Below are positions 7,894 to 13,968 of a stretch of 29,787 nucleotides of DNA, in pieces (the stretch's first letter is position 1; each line of letters opens with the position of its first letter). A program made the position numbers and the translations under genes. The notes under the pieces are model-generated. The model was not told where the DNA came from and did no database searches. It saw only the letters and a program-made list of their open reading frames with translations. The stretch covers positions 1 to 29,787 of the forward strand of contig JBLNBQ010000143.1 of the NCBI GenBank assembly GCA_050260095.1, in the 5' to 3' direction. The stretch is from JBLNBQ01 sp050260095. GTDB taxonomy: Bacteria; Bacillota; UBA5301; DYFA01.

Positions 7894-8408
7894 ACTGCGA
7901 ACGGGTTCGCAACCTGCTCTCGGCCTACCTCGACCGCGAACTCGGGACCGAGGAGTTCCGGGTGGTCCGGGCGCACCTGGTCACCTGCGCTGAGTGCAGC
8001 GCGGAACTCGAGGCTGAACGGGCGCTCAAGGACGCGCTGGCCGGTCTGCCGTCGGCGGAAGTCCCCGATGGTTTCCTGGAGGGCCTCATGGCCCGCCTCG
8101 ACGGTGAGCCGGCGCCGTCCGCCACCACGCCGGCGAAGGTGATCCCGCTGCGCCGCTACGGTTGGTTGGCCGCCGGCGCGGTGGCCGCGCTGTTCCTGGT
8201 CGTCTTCCCGCTGGTCCGCCAGATGGTTCCCACGGTTCAGGTCATCGAAGCGCAGTCGTTTTACCGCCAGCATTCGCTGGTCAACGCCGCACAGCCGTTG
8301 GCCGACCGGGCGTTGGAGAGTTACTACTACGCCGTGGCGGGCGACGCTGACCGGCGGTCCACCCCGGTCGCCGACCGGGTCAAGCTGGTAGGACAATTCT
8401 CGGAGTAG
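7890..8408 (+). CDS. Zinc-finger (ZAS/zf-HC2) transmembrane anti-sigma factor
   Basis: A 172-residue single-pass membrane protein. The cytoplasmic N-terminus carries the zinc anti-sigma signature H-x3-C-x2-C (H29, C33, C36) with an additional Cys at position 3. One hydrophobic span at about residues 91-109 (GWLAAGAVAALFLVVFPLV) separates it from an outside tail of about 60 residues that should contact the MucB/RseB-like partner. It should hold the upstream ECF sigma factor inactive until its tail is cleaved. The start overlaps the sigma stop codon. A dedicated site-1 protease is not obvious in the window; HtrA two genes downstream is more likely a chaperone-protease effector, as in MucD. Confidence 0.9.
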   Translation: MNCERVRNLLSAYLDRELGTEEFRVVRAHLVTCAECSAELEAERALKDALAGLPSAEVPDGFLEGLMARLDGEPAPSATTPAKVIPLRRYGWLAAGAVAALFLVVFPLVRQMVPTVQVIEAQSFYRQHSLVNAAQPLADRALESYYYAVAGDADRRSTPVADRVKLVGQFSE

Positions 8409-8420
8409 GACGGCATTAAG

Positions 8421-9503
8421 ATGATTCGTCGGCTGGCCATCCGCATGCATCTGGCCATACTTATGCTGCTCGTCTTGGGGGGCGCGGCGTTGGCCGCCCA
8501 GTCGCCGGCGGACGCCGCGCTGCTCAGGTCGCTCTCCGTGGCGCCGCACCAGACCTACGCCGGCACCATGGTGCTTTTTACGTGGTCCAGCGGCTCGGGC
8601 GACGCCACGGCGACCACCGTGCACCACCGGGGCAGCGGTGAGTCGCGCCTCGAATACCTGGGGGCCCACCGCATCCCTTATCTGGTGGTCATCGACGACG
8701 GCGAACACCGCCTGCAGTACAGGCCCGAGGAACGGATCGCCTCGCTCGAGGATTCCGCCGCCGCCACGCCTCCCGCGCCGGCCAAGAGCCTGGAGCTGCT
8801 GCACAAGAACTACGGCGTGGTCTACGGGGGCACCGGCACCGTGGCCGGGCGCGCCGCCGACATCGTGGAACTCGTCCCCCGCCAGTGCGCTCACCTCTCC
8901 CAGCGGCTCTGGATCGACCGGCAGACGGGGGTCGTCCTGCGCACCGAGAAGTACCGGCTCGACGGCTCGCTCTCGTCGCTCTCAGTCTACACCGACTTTG
9001 ACGTCGTGGACGACCTGCCGGACCGGCTGTTCTCCCTGAGGCTGCCCGAGGGCGTCCGCCTCGTCTCCGAGAGCGATTTCGTGGAGCAACCGGCTCCCCC
9101 CGGCGACGGCCAGGTGGTCCGGCTGCCCGCCGCTCTGCCGCCCGGCTACGTCTACCTCGGCGCCCAGGTGGTCCGGCCCGACGGCGAGGACGACGACGTC
9201 GTTCATCTCCGCTTCACAGATGGCCTGGGGGTCATCTCCCTCTTCGAGCGCCCGGCCCGCCCGTTTACCCGCTACGTGGTCAAGGGCGCGAAGCAGATCA
9301 GCTTGAAGCACGGCCCCGGCTGGCTGGTCCAGGAATGCGCCGGCTACGTGCTCAACTGGACGGCGGGCGACACCAACTTCACCCTGGTGGGCGAGGTGCC
9401 GGCCGAGACTTTGATCGGCATCGCCAACTCGGTGCCGCCTGGCGCCCCGGCAGGGACCTTCGCCATCATCCGCAGCGCAGTCATCCGGCTCTTCAGCCGG
9501 TGA
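8421..9503 (+). CDS. MucB/RseB-like sigma-factor regulatory protein
   Basis: A 360-residue exported protein with a clear signal peptide: charged start MIRRLAIRMH, a hydrophobic core to about residue 22 and an ALAA cleavage region near 25. The mature part has the two-part RseB architecture: an N-terminal LolA/LolB-like beta domain (about 33-205, with TYAGTMVLFTW, the region around the bound-lipid pocket, and QRLWIDRQTGVVLRTEKY) and a smaller C-terminal domain (about 215-355). RseB binds the anti-sigma tail and shields it from cleavage while sensing envelope lipids. It starts 12 bases after the anti-sigma gene. A homologue in a Bacillota genome is unusual, and its ligand cannot be lipopolysaccharide if the cell has no outer membrane. 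Confidence 0.85.
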   Translation: MIRRLAIRMHLAILMLLVLGGAALAAQSPADAALLRSLSVAPHQTYAGTMVLFTWSSGSGDATATTVHHRGSGESRLEYLGAHRIPYLVVIDDGEHRLQYRPEERIASLEDSAAATPPAPAKSLELLHKNYGVVYGGTGTVAGRAADIVELVPRQCAHLSQRLWIDRQTGVVLRTEKYRLDGSLSSLSVYTDFDVVDDLPDRLFSLRLPEGVRLVSESDFVEQPAPPGDGQVVRLPAALPPGYVYLGAQVVRPDGEDDDVVHLRFTDGLGVISLFERPARPFTRYVVKGAKQISLKHGPGWLVQECAGYVLNWTAGDTNFTLVGEVPAETLIGIANSVPPGAPAGTFAIIRSAVIRLFSR

Positions 9504-9534
9504 TGTTGAACAGTTCGAAAGGAGGATCCAGGTT

Positions 9535-10713
9535 GTGAAATCCCTAAGGGCGATGCTCCGTAGGTACTTCCCCATGATTATGGTGGCCCTGGTGGCGTCC
9601 ATGGTTGGAGGCGTCATCGCGGCTCGGATCCTGGTGGACCGTCCAACCAAGGCGGAGGAGCCCACCCCCGCGGCGGCTTCCGTGCCGCTGCCGACCAACC
9701 CGAATTCGGTGGCTGATGTGGCGGAGCGGGTCGCGCCCGCCGTGGTCAAGATCGAAACCACCTACAAGTTCAGCGCCCGGAGCCAGATGCAGGGGAACCC
9801 GTTCCTGAACGACCCCTTCTTCCGGCAGTTCTTCGGGGACTTCCCTGACACCAACGAGGAGCGTCAGGGCCTCGGGTCGGGCTTCATCTTCGATGCCAAG
9901 GAAGGGTACATCCTCACCAACGATCACGTGGTCCGGGGGGCCGACTCCATCCAGGTGAAGATCAAGGACCTCGACCAGCCGGTCAAGGCGAAGGTCATCG
10001 GCAGCGACCAGGCGCTCGACCTGGCCGTGCTCAAGGTGGACGCCGGCGGCAAGAAGCTGCCCGAGGTTCAGCTGGGCGACTCGGCTCGCCTCCGGGTGGG
10101 CGAGTGGGTCGTGGCGATCGGCGACCCGTACGGCATGGACTGGACGGTGACCGCCGGCGTGGTCAGCGCCAAGGGGCGCCCGCTCACCATCGCCGACGAC
10201 AACGGCCGGCCGCGGCGCTACCGGGACCTGATCCAGACCGACGCGGCAATCAACCCGGGCAACTCGGGTGGCCCGCTGCTTAACCTGGCCGGGCAGGTCG
10301 TGGGCATCAACACCGCGGTCAACGCCGCCGCCCAGGGCATCGGGTTTGCCATCCCGATTAACACTGCCAAGGAGGTCCTGCGCGACCTGATCGACCACGG
10401 CAAGGTGGCCCGGAGCTACCTGGGCGTGCAAATCCAGGACCTCGGCCAGGATGCGATCGACGCTCTTGAACTGCAGGGCGCCAAGAAAGGCGTCGGCGTT
10501 CTGGTGATGGACGTGGTGCCGGGCAGCCCGGCGGAGAAGGCGGGGCTCCAGCGGTACGACGTGGTCCTGGAGATCAACCGGGACAAGGTCAACTCGGCGG
10601 ACCAGTTCGTGAACGCGATCCGCAAGCTGAAGATCGGCTCGACCGCCGCCCTGCTGGTGCTGCGCGACGGATCGACGAGGCTCGTGACGGCGAGGATCGG
10701 GGAGCAGCCGTAA
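9535..10713 (+). CDS. htrA: HtrA/DegP-type serine protease with one PDZ domain
   Basis: A 392-residue membrane-anchored protease of family S1C acting outside the membrane on misfolded envelope proteins. An uncleaved N-terminal span (about 12-30) is followed by the trypsin-like domain with catalytic triad H131 (TNDHVV), D162 (LDLAVLKVD) and S244 (NPGNSGGP). One PDZ domain lies at about 290-388, beginning after the YLGVQIQDL strand. The GTG start is supported by an AAAGGAGG ribosome site (9518-9525) at 9 bases. The gene ends the sigma - anti-sigma - RseB-like cassette and is the fourth member expected by analogy with mucD. Downstream lies a cluster of strong hairpins. Confidence 0.95.
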   Translation: MKSLRAMLRRYFPMIMVALVASMVGGVIAARILVDRPTKAEEPTPAAASVPLPTNPNSVADVAERVAPAVVKIETTYKFSARSQMQGNPFLNDPFFRQFFGDFPDTNEERQGLGSGFIFDAKEGYILTNDHVVRGADSIQVKIKDLDQPVKAKVIGSDQALDLAVLKVDAGGKKLPEVQLGDSARLRVGEWVVAIGDPYGMDWTVTAGVVSAKGRPLTIADDNGRPRRYRDLIQTDAAINPGNSGGPLLNLAGQVVGINTAVNAAAQGIGFAIPINTAKEVLRDLIDHGKVARSYLGVQIQDLGQDAIDALELQGAKKGVGVLVMDVVPGSPAEKAGLQRYDVVLEINRDKVNSADQFVNAIRKLKIGSTAALLVLRDGSTRLVTARIGEQP

Positions 10714-10725
10714 AGGCGCTTCTTC

Positions 10726-10857
10726 CCCGGTGCCTGGCTCGCACCAGGGCTCTCCTTGGTCAAGCCGGCGCTCGGGCGAAAGTCGACTCTCTCGAAGGCC
10801 GGGCAACTGTCCATCCCTGGACAGATGCCCGGCTTCCGTCCCTCCTGGACGGAAGCC
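10726..10857. repeat. Cluster of three strong hairpins downstream of htrA
   Basis: Three inverted repeats follow htrA. 10726-10749: CCCGGTGC pairs with GCACC-a-GGG. 10799-10832: CCGGGCAACTGTCC pairs with GGACAGATGCCCGG (one mismatch, loop ATCCCT). 10831-10857: GGCTTCCGTCC pairs perfectly with GGACGGAAGCC (loop CTCCT). The last two share two bases and have similar tips (GTCC...CCT...GGAC). No clear T-run follows on either strand. They may terminate transcription, stabilise the htrA mRNA 3' end, or be a small repeat family. Confidence 0.6.
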
Positions 10858-10999
10858 GAGGGTCTGGGCGCCCCTGGCTGTGCCACGAATTCTCCGCCAA
10901 CGTCACCTCGACGGCGTCCTGTTCACTGACACGGCGATGGGTGTCCGAACAACGAACACCGGTTGGTAAGCGCTGCGGACTCACGACGCCGTGGCGGGA

Positions 11000-11271
11000 A
11001 GGAATGGGTGCCGTAACCTTTCCTTGCTCCTTCTCATCGATCATCAGCCTGCTGATCCACATATTGCCGTCCTCGGGGTCCACCCCGGTACATGACGAAC
11101 CCCACCATTTGGTCGTCGGTAAGATGCAGAGCGGTTCCCAGTCGGAATAGAACTTGGACTGGGTGATGGCGAAGAGGTTGGGCGCCACAAAACGCTCCTG
11201 CTCTTTGGCCGTTCTGAGCTTGATGCACTCAAGCCAGTTGCCCTGGTCGTTTCCCTCAAACTGATTGGCAT
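11000..11271 (-). pseudogene. Frameshifted and truncated GNAT acetyltransferase (diamine/spermine acetyltransferase-like)
   Basis: Remains of a GNAT N-acetyltransferase read in three frames. Starting at ATG 11271: MPISLRETTR, then after one lost base NWLECIKL and RFVAPNLFAITQSKFYSDW, then in a third frame TDDQMVGFVMY, then back for VDPEDGNMWISRLMIDEKEQ, then GYG in the third frame. Restoring single bases at three points and removing one gives a smooth family-like start through the acetyl-CoA loop (EQGKGYG). The expected C-terminal third after GYG was not recognised in any frame, so the gene is also truncated. Four indels within about 260 bases, while neighbours are intact, argue for decay rather than sequencing error. 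A continuous minus-strand frame at 10760-11290 spans it but is mostly nonsense. Confidence 0.8.
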
Positions 11272-11306
11272 AATGCCTATAGGTTGGCATTCGCCGGCAA
11301 ACTGCC

Positions 11307-11335
11307 TTGACGCCGTATCAACGTATTGATAGGAT
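11307..11335 (+). promoter_or_regulatory. Sigma-A-type promoter of the toxin-antitoxin operon
   Basis: TTGACG (11307-11312), a 17-base spacer and TAGGAT (11330-11335) give a good vegetative promoter. The start point would fall near 11342, about 25 bases before the antitoxin ATG. Spacing and position agree well; the hexamers match consensus at 5 and 4 of 6 bases. Confidence 0.6.
11316..11331. promoter_or_regulatory. Toxin-antitoxin operator (TATCAA-N4-TTGATA)
   Basis: An inverted repeat TATCAA-cgta-TTGATA occupies the spacer between the -35 and -10 elements and touches the -10. This is the expected place for autorepression by a Phd-type antitoxin. A second short palindrome TGATATCA follows at 11335-11342. 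Binding is inferred. Confidence 0.55.
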
Positions 11336-11367
11336 GATATCAGGATGTTGCAGCGGAGGTGTTCCCG

Positions 11368-11634
11368 ATGCCTACTATTCGTCCTAGTTCCGACCTTCGC
11401 AACAAGTTCAACGAGATTTCCGAGTTGGTGCATGAAAAGGGCGAACCGGTCTTCATTACGAAGAACGGGAGAGATGACATGGTCGTGATGTCCATGGCCG
11501 CCTACGAACAGCGAGAAGCAAAGTTGGAATTGATGCGCAAGCTTCTCGAGGCCGAAGCGGAGGTTCGGTCCGGCGCGCCATTGGTTGCCCATGAGGCGGT
11601 CTGGGAGCAGATCCGGCAGCGCTATCATGTCTAG
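11368..11634 (+). CDS. Type II antitoxin, Phd/YefM family
   Basis: An 88-residue antitoxin. The N-terminal Phd/YefM DNA-binding fold is clear: SSDLRNKFNEISELVHEKGE, the EPVFITKNGRDDMVVMSMAAYEQ strand-helix, then a C-terminal helical tail (about 50-88) that should wrap the toxin. ATG at 11368 is preceded by GGAGG (11355-11359) at 8 bases; a GTG at 11359 overlaps the ribosome site and was rejected. The 3' end overlaps the toxin start by 8 bases, the usual coupling. The operon has its own promoter with an embedded inverted repeat. The surrounding DNA is less GC-rich than the rest of the window, suggesting acquisition. Confidence 0.92.
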   Translation: MPTIRPSSDLRNKFNEISELVHEKGEPVFITKNGRDDMVVMSMAAYEQREAKLELMRKLLEAEAEVRSGAPLVAHEAVWEQIRQRYHV

Positions 11635-11935
11635 CAGGATCCTCTACAGCCCGAGCGCAGTTCAAGACCTTGGGGACATCCTCGACTACATATCGCAGGA
11701 CAATCCCGAGGCGGCGGCCAGGGTGGCAAGCGAAATTCGAGAGGGCATCGGCCTGCTGGCGGAATATCCCCTCATGGGGCGCAGACTCAAGGACAGGGGG
11801 TTCGACGAGCACAGGGTACTGGTGTTCGGCAACTATCTGGCCTTCTATGTTGTGGCTGGCGAGGAAGTTCAAATCCGGCGGATTCTCCACGGCGCAAGGC
11901 GTTTCGAGCCTTTGCTCGAGGGCCCTCAGCCGTAG
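11627..11935 (+). CDS. Type II toxin, RelE/ParE family
   Basis: A 102-residue toxin of the ParE/RelE fold. Family landmarks are the leading strand RILYSPSAVQDL, the helix with YISQDNPEAAARVASEIREG, the LAEYPLMGRRL loop, the strand HRVLVFGNYLAFYVV and the near-terminal IRRILHGARRF. The terminal HGAR motif and the long helical hairpin favour the ParE branch (gyrase poison) over the mRNA-cleaving RelE branch, but the target cannot be fixed from sequence. ATG at 11627 lies inside the antitoxin gene's end. With the Phd-type antitoxin it forms a mixed Phd-ParE pair, a common combination. Confidence 0.9.
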   Translation: MSSRILYSPSAVQDLGDILDYISQDNPEAAARVASEIREGIGLLAEYPLMGRRLKDRGFDEHRVLVFGNYLAFYVVAGEEVQIRRILHGARRFEPLLEGPQP

Positions 11936-12182
11936 CGATCGCCACATGGAGGAGAAGCTCACTTCAACTGCTTCTTCAGAGAGAACTGCCCGTACCCGCC
12001 GAGAATGCCTGGCAGCTCGCCAAAGACACGATTTGAAGCCGGGACCGGGGGCCGGCAAGAAGATACTCACCCCCGGGACGATCACGCAGACTCTTTAGTC
12101 GGCCCTGAGCGACCGGCGCGTCCCGAACCCGCGACGAGCCCGGAGCATAGTTTGGGCTGAAGTCATAAGGGGAGGGATGTCT
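11936..12182. other. Noncoding stretch between the toxin and LysM genes
   Basis: About 245 bases without a gene I can support. A short frame from ATG 11946 to 12098 has no recognisable features and no coding-like composition. No terminator with a T-run was seen. The last part carries the GGGGAGG ribosome site of the LysM gene. Confidence 0.4.
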
Positions 12183-12707
12183 GTGTCATCGGGCACGGTT
12201 CCGTGTGCCGGCGGCCCGTTGCATACCGTGGAAGCCGGCGAGACCTTGTGGGGGCTGGCCCGGCGGTATCTGGTGAGCGTGGAGGCGTCGCGGCTGGCCG
12301 ACCCCCAGATCACTGACCCCAACGTGTTGGCCGTCGGCCAGGTGATCTGCATTCCGCCGGGAACGGCCCCGGGGGCCTGCCCGGCGGGAGCCACGACGTA
12401 TACCGTGAAGGCGGGGGATACCCTCTACGCCATTGCCCAGCGCTACGGCACGACCGTCGCCGAGCTGGAGCGGCTCAATCCCGGCGTGGATCCAATGAGC
12501 CTCCAAGTCGCCCGGATTCTCTGCGTGCCCGGGCCAGCGACCCGGCGCTGTCCCGGCGTGAGCTACGTGGTGCAGCCCGGCGACACCTACACGGCGCTGG
12601 CCGCCAGGCACGGGGTCACGGTCGAAGCGCTGCGCGCCGCCAACCCGGCCATCAATCCGAACAACATCCCCATCGGCGCGGTGATCTGTATCCCGGTTCA
12701 AAGATAG
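12183..12707 (+). CDS. Triple LysM domain protein
   Basis: A 174-residue protein made almost entirely of three LysM modules, at about residues 13-58, 72-116 and 127-172, each opening with the family pattern (HTVEAGETLWGLA, YTVKAGDTLYAIA, YVVQPGDTYTALA) and closing with a VICIPPG, ILCVPG or VICIP strand. LysM binds N-acetylglucosamine-containing glycans such as peptidoglycan. No signal peptide or membrane span is visible, which resembles spore-coat LysM proteins or non-classically exported wall proteins. Cysteines recur at the module ends and just before the next module, perhaps for disulfide links. GTG at 12183 fits the GGGGAGG ribosome site (7 bases); ATG at 12177 is too close to it. A terminator hairpin follows. 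Confidence 0.88.
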   Translation: MSSGTVPCAGGPLHTVEAGETLWGLARRYLVSVEASRLADPQITDPNVLAVGQVICIPPGTAPGACPAGATTYTVKAGDTLYAIAQRYGTTVAELERLNPGVDPMSLQVARILCVPGPATRRCPGVSYVVQPGDTYTALAARHGVTVEALRAANPAINPNNIPIGAVICIPVQR

Positions 12708-12733
12708 TTGGTCCAGCGCCAGACGCTCGCCAG

Positions 12734-12770
12734 CCGGCCGCCCGGTGAGCGACCGGCCGGTTTCGCTTTT
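12734..12770 (+). terminator. Rho-independent terminator after the LysM gene
   Basis: CCGGCCG (12734-12740) pairs with CGGCCGG (12754-12760), extended by a wobble and an A-T pair, and is followed by TTTCGCTTTT. It lies about 27 bases after the LysM stop codon. Confidence 0.7.
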
Positions 12771-12890
12771 GCCTCGCCCCCCCCCAGAACCTGCCAGAGC
12801 TGGCCCGAGAGGAGAGAACCACCTCTCTCGTCGAATTCTTTCACATTTTCCAAGATAGTCTGTGCCCGTGAGAAACGGGGTCGTAGCAGA

Positions 12891-13967
12891 ATGCCTGTCT
12901 TCGCGCTGGTTCGGCTGACTCTTGCGTTCATGGTGTCCGCTGTGTCTGTGGTCCTGATCCTCCGCGGGTGGTCGAGGCTCAGGGCGCCGCATCAGGTGCG
13001 AAAGCTCGTGGACAGCCTCTCCGGCGACCCGGCGGCGGCGGAAGGGCTGATCGACCGGGCGCGGGCGTCCGTTCTGTGGCGGGCGCTGCTGGCCTCGCCC
13101 GGCCCCCACTGGCACCGGTTCCATGGCCTCCTCCTCGCCAAGGGGCTCCTGCAGAAGGGTGAAACGGCGCTGCGGCACCGCGACCCGGCCAAGCGGGTGG
13201 AGGCGATTCAGGTCCTCCGCAGCCTGGGCGTACCCAAGAGCACCAGCCTCTGCCTGGTGGCGCTGCACGACGCCGACCCGGCGGTCCGCCTCGCGGCCAT
13301 CGGAGTTCTTACCGAGAACCGCGTGCCCAAGTCGGTCGATGCCCTGGTGGAGGCGATCGCCTCGTTTTCGGCCGGCGAGCGGGAGGCGGCCAAGGCGGGC
13401 CTGCTGTCTGCCGGAAGCGAACTCACCGCCGCGTTGGAGCTGTCGCTGGCGGGCGCCGCCGAGGAGGCCCGGATGTGGGTGGCCGACTTCCTGGGGGCGT
13501 GGCGGCATGAGGGCGCGGCCGGCCTCTTGTTGCGCCTCGCCGCCGACGGGAACCCGGGGGTGAGGGCGCACGCGGCGACGAGTCTCTCCGGATTCCCAGC
13601 GGCCGCGGTCGCCCCCACGCTGGTCTCGCTGCTTAGCGACGAAGCCTGGTTCGTCCGCGTCGAAGCCGCAAAGAGCCTGGCGCTGGTCGAGGCGGCCGGA
13701 GCGGTCAAACCCCTCGCCGGGATACTGGACGATCCCGAATGGTGGGTGCGGAAGGAGGCCGCCCAGGCGCTCTACGCGCTCGGCGCGGACGGCCGGCACG
13801 CGCTGGTGGCCGCCGTGGCGCGCGGCGGTGCGCTGGCCAGGGAGGCCGCCCTGGGCGCCTTGTCGGAGGCCGCCCTGGAGACGGTCATCGAGGCGGCCTG
13901 GCAGGCCGGCGCGATGGCGGCGAGTCCGGCGGCCCTCGGCCTGCGCCGCCCCGAAGAGGTTGCCTGA
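12891..13967 (+). CDS. Membrane-anchored HEAT-repeat protein
   Basis: A 358-residue protein with one N-terminal membrane span (about 8-26, RLTLAFMVSAVSVVLIL) and a long helical repeat domain. From about residue 100 onward HEAT/PBS-lyase-like repeats are visible: KRVEAIQVLRSLG, PAVRLAAIGVLTENRVPKSV, NPGVRAHAATSLSGFP, WFVRVEAAKSLALV and WWVRKEAAQALYALG. Such repeats act as protein-binding scaffolds. The gene is directly followed, one base after its stop, by the NfrB-like glycosyltransferase, so it is probably an accessory or scaffold for that enzyme (inference). ATG at 12891 was chosen because the TM segment begins there; upstream codons lack coding character and cover the LysM terminator. Its ribosome site is weak. 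Confidence 0.85.
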   Translation: MPVFALVRLTLAFMVSAVSVVLILRGWSRLRAPHQVRKLVDSLSGDPAAAEGLIDRARASVLWRALLASPGPHWHRFHGLLLAKGLLQKGETALRHRDPAKRVEAIQVLRSLGVPKSTSLCLVALHDADPAVRLAAIGVLTENRVPKSVDALVEAIASFSAGEREAAKAGLLSAGSELTAALELSLAGAAEEARMWVADFLGAWRHEGAAGLLLRLAADGNPGVRAHAATSLSGFPAAAVAPTLVSLLSDEAWFVRVEAAKSLALVEAAGAVKPLAGILDDPEWWVRKEAAQALYALGADGRHALVAAVARGGALAREAALGALSEAALETVIEAAWQAGAMAASPAALGLRRPEEVA

Positions 13968-13968
13968 C

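Noticed and set aside
8421..9503. A LolA-type outer-membrane lipoprotein carrier
   Set aside because: The fold is related, but the two-domain length and the location behind a sigma/anti-sigma pair fit MucB/RseB better.
10726..10857. CRISPR-like repeats behind htrA
   Set aside because: The hairpins are not direct repeats with regular spacers; they are adjacent inverted repeats of different sequence.
10760..11290. A continuous 176-codon minus-strand frame taken as an intact gene
   Set aside because: Family similarity jumps between three frames; the frame itself is partly nonsense. Treated as a GNAT pseudogene.
11936..12182. A 50-residue frame from ATG 11946
   Set aside because: No ribosome site, family match or coding-like composition; probably decayed or random sequence.
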